From Pedinophyceae sp. YPF-701 (taxonomy: Eukaryota; Chlorophyta; Pedinophyceae), in the NCBI GenBank assembly GCA_916048055.1, contig CAJZHL010000028.1:1178001-1242000 (forward strand): a DNA stretch of 64,000 nucleotides. Reading direction: 5' to 3'. Positions 1 to 10,042 of this stretch are shown here, piece by piece; within the stretch, counting starts at the first letter, position 1; each line of letters starts with the position of its first letter. Made by a program: the position numbers and the translations under genes. The notes below the pieces were generated by a model that was given only the letters and a program-made list of their open reading frames with translations, was not told where the DNA came from and ran no database searches.

Positions 1-3000
1 TGCTACGAGGGCGCGGAGCCCGGCGGAGGGTCGCAGCACGGCGCCGTGCTGCCGCTGCTCACGGAGCTGCCGGCGACGCTCATCGACGAGATCGCGGTGG
101 CGTGCGACGCGCGGTTCGACGACGCCGTCGCCGCGGTGGAGCGCCCGCGGTTGGCAGAGGTGCTGGACCACATCGCGCTGCTCCCGGGGAAGAAGGCGCG
201 CGGGAAGGAGGCGATCGGCGCGACGATGTGGCTGCGCGAGATGCTCGGCGTGGATCTGGGAGGGGATTGGCGCGCTGCGGGGCTCCGGGGCGGCCAGGGC
301 TCGCGGCCTCATAGCGGCCGCGCGGGGGGGGGCGCCGCGACGCACCGGCGCTGCCCGCTCGTCCCGCTGGTCCCCATGTCGGTCCTGCGCGGAGACTTCA
401 CCCTCGAGAGGCTTTGGAGGGAGCGGCTGCGCCCAGCGATCAAGCTCGCCGCCCAGTTCCAGCGCGAGCTCGACAACGCGCGCGCCATCGGGGCGGCGCG
501 GCCGCGCGCGCCGAACCGCGGGATCATGTGGACGCCAGCGAAGGACCCGCGCCCCGTCGAGCCCAAGCCGCCGCCGCCGGAGCCGGCGCCGAAGCCGGAG
601 AAGGCGAAGAGTCGCAAACCGCGACGGCGGAAGTTCACCATGCAGCTGGGCTCCGAGGCGTCGCGCGGGTCGATCCTGTCGGGCCCCTCGCGCGGCGACG
701 TTAGCGTCGGCTCGACCTTCCGCGACCCCTCGCGCGCGAGCCTCGCCCGGGGAAAGTCCGGGGTGTCGTCCATCGCCAGCCAGAGCCGCAGGTCGATCAC
801 CAGCGGCGGGCTCTCGAAGATGATCGGCGCCGGCGCGTCCGTCGCGCGGGGCATGTCGAAGAAGATCGTGCGCATGGAGTCCGCGATGCCGGGCGTCGGG
901 TGGGCTCCCGAGGAGGACAAGCCGGCGGCGACGTCGTCGCGCAACGAGGGCGACGCGGAACGAATCGCGAAGAAGAAGACGCGCCAGCGGCTGCGCTTCG
1001 CATCGGAGCCCCCGGAGCCCGCTGCGACGTCGCTGCAAGAGCCCGCGGCGTCCAAGGACGACGACGGCGACGACGGGCACCGCACGGCGTTCACGTCCGA
1101 CGCGTCCCGCCCGACGACGGCCCCGAGCTCGATGTGGGCCGAGGAGTTCGACGGACCCGTCGGGCACCCGTCGCTGCCCCCCGCGGAGGACGAGTGGCGC
1201 GACACGTGGATGGAGCTGGAGCCGCAGCTCCTGCGCGTCGTCATGCTGCTCGGTCAGGGCGACCTCCTGCCGTGGGACATCGTGCAGCTCCCCACGCACG
1301 CGGGCCTCGTGCCAGCGCTCGCCGGGCCCGCGGCGAACATGGTTGCCGAGGAGGAGGTCACGCTGGACCGCTTCGCGGCCACGACTGGCGGGCGGTACGG
1401 CCGGGCGTGGCCGCCGAAGCACGACATCGAGTGGTGGGAGCAGGCCGGGACGCAGGCCGACCCCTGCCCGAGCGACGTGCACCCGTGGTACCTCCGCCCG
1501 GCGCCGGAGCTGTCCTCGGGGACATATCACAAGCTGCGGGGCACCATGGGGTTGCCGGAGGCGGGGTGCGGGGACGCGCGCGGGCAGCTGCGGCGGGCGC
1601 GGTCGATCTCGCCGGAGCGGCGGGTGTGGAAGACGGCCGACGCGCGGCGGCCCATGACGGTGCCTGCGCGCGACGGCGAGAGTGCGCCGTCGGAAGGTGA
1701 CGGGACGGTTGACGGCGCTGCGGAGCTCACGTCCAGCGACGAGGAAGACGAGGAGATCGGCGGCTCGCCCTCAGCGGCGGCAGCGTCGCCCAGGGACGCC
1801 AGGAGTCCGTCGCTCGGCCCCGCGCCCGAGGGCGACGCCACCTCGGAGCACCAAGGGTCGCAGGCGCCCCGGGAGGGTTCCGAGGCCGGGGAAGCGGAGC
1901 CCGCACCAGAGCAGGAGCCTGCACAAGAGCCGGAGCCGGAGCCGGAGCCGGAGCCGTCGCTTCCGCGCGCACCGATTCCTCGCGGCCCTCCGCGGAGCGC
2001 TCTGCGGCGCAGGGAGGCGCGTTTGCGGTCGGCGCAGGGTTCGCGACCGAAGACAGCGCCCGGCGGCGCGGACCCCTTCCTGCGGCACCGCGAGTCGGCG
2101 CGGCGGCGCCCGAAGCCCGAGCTGGACGGCGGCTGGAGCCACGTGTTCATTGCCGCGCCGCCGACGGACCCGGAGCCGCTCCGGTTCCCGCCCGTGTTCC
2201 GCACGGAGTCGGCGCGCTCCGCGCTGTTCCGCGTCGATCGCAACAGCGTCAACACGCTGCCGGAGCGCTGGTCGCTGTTTAGCCAGGAGCGGCAGCAGGC
2301 GCACAGCGAGCGCGGGCAGCTCCGGTCGTACGTCGGCACGCAGTTCGAGGTCGTCCCGCCGCCGCGCGACCCCACGCCGCCGCCGTCGACGAACCTCGCG
2401 CACAACGGGTCCGTGTCGTCCATCAGCGACACCGAGTACCCCCTCGAGGAGCCAGAAGGAGTGCTTGCGAGCGAGCCGAGCATGCCGGACAAGAACGAGG
2501 AGGACCTCGCGTGGGAGGCGTCGCTCGGGCCGGAGGTGTGGGGCATGCGCGCGGGCGAGCTGCCCGAGGGCGTGGACCACAAGACGTGGGCCGAGCAGCT
2601 CGAGGAGATCCCGCGGCAGGGGCACCGCGGCGGGGAGGTGCCGGTGAAGCCCGGGGAGCTCATGGTGTGGAAGCCGCCGGTCGACAAGGCCCGGGAGCAG
2701 ATTGACTGGAAGGCGAAGCTGGCGCAGAAGAGGAAGGGAACCAAGGTTCCAAAAAAGCCGGTGAAGAAGGACCCCCTGGCGGACCTCGACGACCGCGTGG
2801 AGCGGTTCTACCAGGAGATGGAGGCGCGGACGGGGGTGTCGATGCGGCCGCAGACGGCGCCTCGTCCCGGCCCTCAGGCGGCGACGCTGCCGGGGGTGGG
2901 TGGCAAGGACGGTGGCGCGGCACGGCCGCCGCGGACGGCGCCAGGGGGTTCGCGGGCTGCGCAGGCGCGATCGGGCGGGCCGTCTCGCGGGCCGCAGGCG

Positions 3001-3324
3001 CCTGCGCCCCCCCGTGGGCGCCCGGCTACCGCGGGTGCTCCGCCTGCGGCCACGCCGGTGCTTGGGCGGCCGATGACGGCGGGCGACGTTCCGGAGCGGC
3101 GCCGGTACATTCACCCGGACGTTGTGGTTCCGTCGGACTCCAGCTACGCGGCGCCGTCGCCTTACTCGAGGAATTTCATCAACAAACTCTCAGAGACAAG
3201 AGATGTGGATATGGCGTTGACGGAGCCGCTGCACCGAGACTTCCTGTACACGGGCCAGGGCGCGTCTGCGCTGCAAGAGCGCGGACACCGCGGCGTCAGC
3301 GCGCGGCCGCGGCGGCTGGAGTGA
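1..3324 (+). CDS. RPxT-motif disordered protein, 5' truncated
   Basis: I do not recognise this protein. The frame is open from base 1 with no start in the window, so the gene begins upstream; it stops at TGA 3322-3324, leaving 1107 residues. It is mostly low complexity: Pro, Ser, Arg and acidic stretches, and a Glu-Pro run near 1927-1956. Ordered-looking parts are near 46-270, 1140-1560 (aromatic-rich) and 2500-2830. Its hallmark is a repeated short motif, Arg-Pro-x-Thr-Ala/Val-Pro/Gly, near 1108, 1648, 2044, 2845, 2926, 3019 and 3067. The same motif occurs in the last gene of the window. I associate such motifs with ciliary or cytoskeletal proteins, but that is inference. A small intron could lie within 245-375, where the sequence becomes Gly/Arg-rich and unlike its flanks; I could not fix its ends. 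Confidence 0.75.
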   Translation, partial: CYEGAEPGGGSQHGAVLPLLTELPATLIDEIAVACDARFDDAVAAVERPRLAEVLDHIALLPGKKARGKEAIGATMWLREMLGVDLGGDWRAAGLRGGQGSRPHSGRAGGGAATHRRCPLVPLVPMSVLRGDFTLERLWRERLRPAIKLAAQFQRELDNARAIGAARPRAPNRGIMWTPAKDPRPVEPKPPPPEPAPKPEKAKSRKPRRRKFTMQLGSEASRGSILSGPSRGDVSVGSTFRDPSRASLARGKSGVSSIASQSRRSITSGGLSKMIGAGASVARGMSKKIVRMESAMPGVGWAPEEDKPAATSSRNEGDAERIAKKKTRQRLRFASEPPEPAATSLQEPAASKDDDGDDGHRTAFTSDASRPTTAPSSMWAEEFDGPVGHPSLPPAEDEWRDTWMELEPQLLRVVMLLGQGDLLPWDIVQLPTHAGLVPALAGPAANMVAEEEVTLDRFAATTGGRYGRAWPPKHDIEWWEQAGTQADPCPSDVHPWYLRPAPELSSGTYHKLRGTMGLPEAGCGDARGQLRRARSISPERRVWKTADARRPMTVPARDGESAPSEGDGTVDGAAELTSSDEEDEEIGGSPSAAAASPRDARSPSLGPAPEGDATSEHQGSQAPREGSEAGEAEPAPEQEPAQEPEPEPEPEPSLPRAPIPRGPPRSALRRREARLRSAQGSRPKTAPGGADPFLRHRESARRRPKPELDGGWSHVFIAAPPTDPEPLRFPPVFRTESARSALFRVDRNSVNTLPERWSLFSQERQQAHSERGQLRSYVGTQFEVVPPPRDPTPPPSTNLAHNGSVSSISDTEYPLEEPEGVLASEPSMPDKNEEDLAWEASLGPEVWGMRAGELPEGVDHKTWAEQLEEIPRQGHRGGEVPVKPGELMVWKPPVDKAREQIDWKAKLAQKRKGTKVPKKPVKKDPLADLDDRVERFYQEMEARTGVSMRPQTAPRPGPQAATLPGVGGKDGGAARPPRTAPGGSRAAQARSGGPSRGPQAPAPPRGRPATAGAPPAATPVLGRPMTAGDVPERRRYIHPDVVVPSDSSYAAPSPYSRNFINKLSETRDVDMALTEPLHRDFLYTGQGASALQERGHRGVSARPRRLE

Positions 3325-3820
3325 GGCGTGAAGATGTGCACCGTGACTGCTTGGTTTTTACTAGCGGTCAGGTTTGTAACGTACGAGCGACGTGGTTGTC
3401 AGCTAGGTGGCCAGGATCGGCGGGACGGGCCCGGGGTAGTCGTGGTCGGTGGGGCTATTCCGCGGCAGCCCTTGCCAGCTGCTGGGACCACCCACGGCAA
3501 CCTTGGTGTCACTATCGTTCTCAAGACAGCAGGTTTGGTTCCTCGGCTCGCACGCTGGCTCCTTCAGACCGCGCCCACTGGCTCGGCGAACGGCCCCAGG
3601 TCCGGCGGCAGCCGAGCGGCGCGGCTGTTTCCGAGGAGGTCGTTTCTTGCCCTGTCGTCGAGAAGCGAGGAGCGCACAGCCTCTGGGGCCTCGATGCCGC
3701 CCTGGATGCGCGAGTCCGTGACCGACATCCTCACGTCGTCGCCGTGAACCTGCTCGCACGGGAGACACGTGTAGAGCTTTTTTTATAACTGGTTGCGACG
3801 ATGTTTTTTTCGGACGCTCA
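3325..3820. other. convergent 3' spacer
   Basis: This spacer separates the stop of the first gene from the converging minus-strand beta-helix gene. Apart from the TGTAA motif and an A-run near 3780-3786 I see nothing conserved in it. Confidence 0.5.
3375..3379 (+). terminator. putative TGTAA poly(A) signal of the first gene
   Basis: TGTAA lies 51 nt after the stop of the first gene. TGTAA is the usual chlorophyte polyadenylation motif. A five-base word also occurs by chance, so this is only suggestive. Confidence 0.35.
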
Positions 3821-5671
3821 TCAACGGTGGGGGCCAAACGAGCGTCGTGAGACGGGGCCCTTGCAGTCCAGGTGCTCGAACTGCGCGTGCTCAAAGACGC
3901 GAGGACCTGGCGATCCGCGACAGATCGAAGGCGGTCGGAGCTGGGTCTCAACCCGCCGGCGCCTCCGACCTGAAGAAGATGCCATGGTCCCCGCAACCAC
4001 AAAGCAGAGCAGTTCGTAGTGCTGTCCTGCTCGTGCTGACACAGACGCAGGTGTAGATCGGCGACAGCGCGCGCGGCGTACCAGGAGTCCCGCGCTCTTG
4101 CCCCCCTCGAGCACGCATCGCGACGCCGTGACGGCGGCACGCTCCCACGCAGCGCACGCGCACGTCGCCTTCGACCCGCCGAGCTGGGTGTCGCTCAGCT
4201 GCACCTTGGCCGCGCCGCTCGCGTCCACGCACGGAGCCCCATTGTCGCCGATGCAGGATCGCGAGATGGTCACCGTGGCGCTCCCCAGCACAGCAACGCC
4301 CTCCTCGCCGTTGTCATTCAGCACAGAGTCGTCGACCGAGACGGTCGCGTCCTCGCCGACCCACAGGCCCTGGCTCCGGTTCTTTTCGAACACGCAGCGG
4401 CGGACGGCGACCTTCGCGTCCCCGAAGGCGCGCAGCCCCACCCTCCCGCACAAGTCGCAAGCCCCAAGCTGCACGTGCGCGTGCCCGCCGACGTCCACGC
4501 AGGCGTCGTTCGCGCAGCGAAAGACGCACCTATCGATCGCTACCCTGCAGCGGTTCTCGACTAGAACCCCCTCGCGGAAGCCGGTCATGTCAACGGTCAA
4601 GTTGGACAGTACACAATCGTGGGTGATGTGGAGCGCAGGGCAGTTGGCGCGGTGGTCGTAGACCGTCGCGCCGCCGTCCGCGCTTCCCGCGATGTGGACG
4701 AGCTTGTCGACCTGCGGCGCTTGTGGGCGCGAGCGTGCCTCGTGAGGCAACTTGTGATAGTTCCAAGGGAGCGGACGTACGTGGTCAGGGACGAGGCAGC
4801 GGCGCGTTGTGGCCCACCTCGACCGTCTTGCCGCATCCGTTGTGCGTGCCGGGCAGGAGAACGATCCGGTCGCCGTCGTCAGCTGCAGCGACTGCTTCGG
4901 CCAGCGTCCGGAACGATAGCTTCTTGCGCCAGGCGAAGTCCGCCACGCCGGCCGGTTTCTCGGCGCTGCCGTCGCAGAGCTGTTTGAAGCCGCCGGCGCC
5001 GTCGGGCCCGTCGAGCGCTGGGTTGTGCGGTGCTGGCCCGCCCAACCAGGCATCATCGCCCGCGTCCCGCACCTCGATGACGTCCCCGTAACGAAAGGCC
5101 TCCGTGTCTCCGGACAGGAAAAGATCGAGGGAGAGGCGGGCGATCGATTTCGCGACGGCTGACCTGGAATGCGCGTGCGTTCCCCTCATGAGCCGTTTGG
5201 CGACCCACAGCGCTGTCAAGGCGCCCTTCTTGTCTCCGCTTCGCTCCAAAACCTGGACAAAAAGCGGCAATAGTCGACGATGAGTCAAATAGGCTTGAAA
5301 TCCGGGCACGTGCGTGGATTACGGCTTTTCAGTCTCACCTCCGCAAGCATCTGGCGCGCACGCGGCCATCTTCCATCGATCGCGATGGCCCTCATGGCGT
5401 CGGACCTCGCCCCCTCGATCTCCTCGAGACGCAGCCGGGCTCGGCAGCGGTTGGTGTACAGAGCCGCATCATCTGCGCTCTCCTCGGTCACTGCAACACC
5501 ACCTTCCGAGGCGGGCCGCGCGAGCCGGGAAGCGTCCAAAGCGTCGATGATCGACGTGTAGAGCGCCTCGGCTTCGACGTACTGGCAGGAGCGGAGCTTG
5601 TCGTCCGCCCGTCTGCGTGCCTCGATGTCGCCGTGTGCATCTCCGCGCGCACCTTCGCGCTCCGAGGGCAT
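3821..5671 (-). CDS. TPR and right-handed beta-helix repeat protein
   Basis: Three exons on the minus strand: 5671-5339, 5252-4818 and 4711-3821, total 552 residues. Introns 5253-5338 and 4712-4817 both have GT-AG ends, and the phases join cleanly. Residues 20-150 form TPR-like helices (e.g. AEALYTSIIDALD, DAALYTNRCRARLRLEE). From about residue 200 the segment SFRTLAEAVAAADDGDRIVL and later rungs such as VLVENRCRVAIDRCVF and GLWVGEDATVSVDDSVL are typical of Pectin_lyase-like/PbH1 beta-helices, as in SHCBP1 and FBXO11-type proteins. Such helices usually bind protein or glycan; no catalytic residues were identified. Many rungs carry Cys. The last 90 residues lose the rung pattern and become Arg-rich, so a further intron or an earlier end near 4040 is possible. 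The start is the first ATG of the TPR frame. Confidence 0.8.
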
Positions 5672-6697
5672 CGCTGTCTCTGCGCGACCGGGCGATGCAA
5701 CGCACCTCCCGTCCACGGGGACTCTCCAGGGAGGACGCGGTCGGTCGGAGCCGTGAAAGGCGGGCCGGCGGGATGTCTGGGTGTCAGGGTACAATACCTT
5801 GCCCTGACGCACCGTGCGGCGCGATCTCCGCCTGTTCGGGCCGCGGACGCACGGCACGCACACATACCAGTACGGTGGGTACATCTCAGTGAACGGAGTA
5901 GTCGCGTCCGCGGCACCACGCAAGCATTGCTGCCGACTATGGGGCTGCCCAGCTCCTGAGGCCAGGACAGGACTGCGTCCGCGGTCGGGGGGCGAGGGAT
6001 AGCGAAGCGCGATCCTGTCCAGTGTGGCGACCGCACAGCAACCCGACCGTCCGGCCGCTGCGAGGCCTGGCGCCACCTGAACGGCTGCTGTTCGAGTCCG
6101 CGCTATGGCGCCGAGGACGCGCAGCGGACAGCGGTCCGCGGCGCACCATGTCTTCTTCCACGACATCAACCTCATGCAGAGGATCGTGCAGCACCTGATC
6201 AAGTCTTCCAAGCCGCAGGGGCAGAGCAAGCTTGGACCCCGGCAGGAAGTGCAGCGATACGGAACGCGGAACCGATTCCTGGCAGGTGAGCGACCTCGCA
6301 GGCATCGTACGGTGCCATCAAAGGCCAGTACCATAGCACATTGGTCATGTCGACGCCGCAGCAAGCGTGACAAGCCACCCTGGGCACCACTGCAACGGCC
6401 GTCGGGCTGTACGCCCCTCGTCAGGCGGTCACACGACCATTTCTTCCCGAAATCCTCGTCTTAGCGCCTCGCTCTGCCGATTTCGTGCACGTTTTGGCTC
6501 CGTAACTCCCGGATTACGCCGCCGCCGGATGAGACCCCTCTAGATACCATACCCGGCCGCACTCGGCCGCCCGATCCCCCGCGAGCACGCACGAGCCGTC
6601 GCCGTCCCAAACACGCGCCACACTTCCGCGCTACTCCTATTTCGCCCCTCATCGTGGCCTCGAGAACCTCGAAGCGGGACGGCAACCACCGGCCGGC
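5672..6697. promoter_or_regulatory. divergent intergenic region
   Basis: This 1-kb stretch lies between the start of the TPR/beta-helix gene (minus) and the LRR gene (plus). It should hold both promoters and possibly an unassigned first exon of the LRR gene. Open frames here (such as 6105-6464 plus and 6199-6390 minus) show no recognisable family and I do not call them genes. Confidence 0.4.
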
Positions 6698-9600
6698 GTG
6701 TGCGCCTGCCTGCCCCTCTCCTACGCGCACCGCCCTCGCGGCGACCCTGCCGCCCGAGCCAGCAGCTCGCCCAGGCAGCGCAACGCAGCCGCGCCCGCGC
6801 ACCACCTCGCAGGCGCCCTGGAGGAGACATTCGAGTACACTGCCAGTCTGACGCAGTTTGCGTTGTGCTCCAAGCGCTGCCTGGTCACGGTGCTCGTCTC
6901 CTGCACCGCCGAGGCGCCCTTCCTGCTCGGAGGGCCCATTCTCAGGGCCGCCTGGACAATACCCCTCCCCTCGCCACACAAGTGAGTCAGCCTGAGATGC
7001 ACAGCACCCACAGCTGCCTGATCGCCTTCCGGTCCCCGCACCGCGCGCCCCCTCCTCGTGTGCCGCGTGCCCGAGCAGCCGCGCGGCTCCAGGCAGACCC
7101 CGCCGCGCCTCCCAGCGCCAGGCAACCACAGCGTCCCGTGTTGCTATTTCCTGGTCGCAGGTTGGTGATTCCGGCGTGCCCGGGGCTCATCCTGGAGCTC
7201 CAGAACGACGGCACTGCGTGGCCGGACGACCTGGACGACCCCGTTGACGAGAACGAGTGGGCGGAGGACTTCCGGAAGCGCAACTGGCATCTTGTGGAGT
7301 CGACGGCGTGCGCCAACAAGTGGCTGCTGCAGCTCGTGTCCGGCGTGCGCGTCATCGCGCCGGTGATCGGAGAGCCCGCGAAGCTCCGCCGCGACGCGCT
7401 GTCGTGCGTGGCCGCGCCGCTCGCCCGCCTCGCCCTCCAGGGCCTGGACGCGACGCGCGTGCTGCACGTCGCGCTGGTGGTCGGGCGCGAGGAGCAGTAC
7501 CGTCCGCTGATGCACGACGGCCTGTACGACAGCGAGATCGACGACAGCGACGTCGAGGACATGTTCGATTGGCACGGCATCATGGATTTGGACGACATCT
7601 TCGACACTGAGTCTGACAGCGAGTCAGGGAGCGACTCCGGCGGCGAGGGCGCGGAGATCGTCGAGGTCGGCGAGGCGACGGGGTCCGGGAGCGCGAGCGG
7701 AAGCGGGAGCGGGAGCGAGGGCATTGTTGACGTTGAGACTGCGCCGCTGTTCTTCCTGGACACCGACGACGAGAACGGGTCGGACTACCAGGCGGGGAGC
7801 GGGGCGGGCGAGGGCTCCGGGGGGTCCGGGAGCGGGGATTCGGGGAGCGAGGGCGGGTCCGGAGACGGCAACTGGTTGAACATCGAGGTTATCATGGACG
7901 GCGGTTCCGAGGGGGGGAGTGGCGGGGGGAGTGACGGAGGTGGGTCGGACGACGACGGGAACGCGAGCGGCTCGGACGGGGAGTCGTCGGACAGCGACGG
8001 CGCGGTCGCGTTCCAGGAGGACGAGGCTACACGGACCGAGGCGGGGCAGCTGGCGGTGCGGATGCGGGAGGCGCTGGCGGCGTTCGAGAACTGCCAGTCG
8101 CTGGTGCTGCGGCTGAACGACTTCGAGGTGCGCTTTCCGGCGCGCGCGGTGCTGGACGCGGCGGCGAGCAGCATGCACCGCCTGCAGAGCCTGTACCTGC
8201 GCTACTTCGAGTACACCGACACGTTCCACCCGGGCGTCGACGAGAGCGTGCGCGACGCCCCCGCGCCGTCCGAGACGCTGGCCCGCCTCGCGCAGCTCAC
8301 GTCGCTGCGGTACCTCGGCGTGGACATGGAGTGGGCGTCCGACGACGAACAGGCGCCCGACAAGCGCTGCCTCTCGCACCTCTCGGGCCTCCAGCACCTG
8401 CGTTTCCTGTCGTTCGAGGTCCCGGAGATGTACGAGGTCGAGGCGGAGTGGCCGGACGTCGTCCAGGACATTCGCGCGCTGCCCCCCGTGGCGGAGCTGC
8501 GTCTGGCGGGGATCCTTCACAGCAAACCGCTGCAGCTGCGCGCGCCCGAGAGCGGCTCGGGGGCGCCGGAGCTGCGCTCGCTCGTGCTCTCGAACACCGA
8601 CTTCGTGCTGCAGCCGGGCGTCTTTGACAATGCCGCGAAGCTTGCGCCGACCCTCAAGTCGCTGGAACTGTGCGCGTTTAGCGAGGCGGCGTTGTCGAAG
8701 AGCATGGCGCTGACGGGACTGACGCGGCTCGTGCTGCACGGGCTCGTCGTGGAGGACGAGGAGCCCGAGGAGGAGGCTGCGAACGCGCCGGAGGTGTTTT
8801 CGTCGCTGGAGCGCGTGTCGGACATGCGGGACCTGGCGACGCTCGAGGTGTTCGCCGAGATGGGGACGCTCAGCCGGAAGGCGCTCCCGGCGATCGGGCA
8901 CCTCCCGCGCCTGACGGAGCTGGAGCTGCACGTGGAAATGCTGTACTGGCCGCACCTCGAGAACCTGACTCAACTCCAGTGCCTGACGCGGGTGTCCGTG
9001 GCCCAGGCGTGCACCCCGGGCACCGGCCTACCGAACGAAGAGAGGGTGCGCCGCGCCCGCCCACCTCGTCAGCGATCGCACCACAACAATGCCCTCTGCA
9101 ATGTTCTTGCTCCAACCCACAGGCGTCCCCGGCATCCTTCGACTTCTTTTTTCTGTTGGTGCTTGGTCTCCTTCGTGATCTCCTCCACGGCCTGAGGAGA
9201 TCACGAAGGAGACCAGACACAAGACCGACGAGAAGTCGAAGGATGCCGGCGACGCCTGAAGGAAGGACAGCCGGGGCCCCCATCGCTCGCCAAACATGCG
9301 CTCGCTGCCTCAGGTCAGCAAGCGGCACAGGTCGGGGCGACGGGGGCGCACCCGGCCACACGTATCTCTCCCCCCCTCTGCGCGCCCCTGCAGGCGTCGT
9401 GGGCGTGGTTCGCGAGCCTCCCGCGCCTCAAGGAGCTCTCGGTCATGCCCAGCATCGAGACGATGCTCCACGACACGTTCCCGTCCATGCGGCGCGCCCG
9501 CGCCCTGCGGCACCTGTCGCTGACCATGGTGACGAAGCCGATGATCCACGTCATCGCGGGCATGACCAAGCTCGTGAGCCTCGGCGGCATCTACCACCAC

Positions 9601-9828
9601 ATGGACTCAGACCAGCACGAGGGGTTCCCGCTGCACCTGGACTACTCGGAAGGGGAGGTCACGGAGGCCGACGTGGAGCTGCTGAAGAGGGTGCTGGCGC
9701 CGTGGAACTACAACCGGCTCAAGATGATGGTCAACCCGCCGAGCGAGAGCGAGAGCGAGAGCGAGAGCGAGACGTCGAGCAGCAGCGGGCAGTGGGTGAT
9801 GGGCCCGGAGGACGGCCAGGCGGACTGA
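6698..9828 (+). CDS. acidic leucine-rich-repeat protein, possibly F-box type
   Basis: Exons up to 6981, then 7161-8991 and 9394-9828. Intron 6982-7160 has a strong GTGAGT donor and joins in phase (codon AA|G); intron 8992-9393 is phase 0. Exon 1 contains SLTQFALCSKRC, resembling the second half of an F-box, but no ATG was found in that frame, so the real start is unresolved and may lie in an unseen exon. Residues encoded at 7600-8030 form a Ser/Gly/Asp/Glu-rich acidic linker. From 8040 on, leucine-rich segments (LQSLYLRYFEYTDTF, LTSLRYLGVDMEW, LRSLVLSNTDFV, LTELELHVEML) form an irregular LRR domain that continues into the last exon. The C-terminus has a Ser-Glu repeat. If the F-box is real this would be an SCF substrate receptor; that is inference. 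Confidence 0.78.
9121..9257. repeat. foldback inverted repeat inside an LRR-gene intron
   Basis: Left arm 9121-9185 and right arm 9194-9257 are reverse complements around an 8-nt loop. The outer 27 nt match with one mismatch and the inner 21 nt match perfectly; the middle 16-17 nt are diverged. It lies wholly within intron 8992-9393. The structure suggests a small foldback or MITE-like DNA element, or an RNA hairpin. No target-site duplication is obvious. Confidence 0.85.
9741..9771 (+). repeat. GAGCGA hexanucleotide repeat (coding)
   Basis: About five copies of a GAGCGA unit encode alternating Ser and Glu near the C-terminus of the LRR protein. It is likely to vary in length between strains. 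Confidence 0.8.
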
Positions 9829-10042
9829 GGGCGGGGGGTGTTGCTGAGCGAGACTGTGAGTGAATCCAGCGAACAGATCCGTGCACAAGAGGACCGTGGT
9901 GACAAAGCAGGAGCGACCGAGCAACAACGTGAGGATGCGCGATTGCTCTACAACGGCAGACGCTCTCAGGATACACCCACGCCACGATCCCTCGTAGGGT
10001 GTATCACAGCGTCGAGCGCTCCATTACGCGTCGCTCAGTCAC

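Noticed and set aside
6105-6464. Possible small gene on the plus strand (DINLMQRIVQHLIKSS)
   Set aside because: A helix-like stretch is visible, but it lacks splice or domain support and lies in a divergent promoter region.
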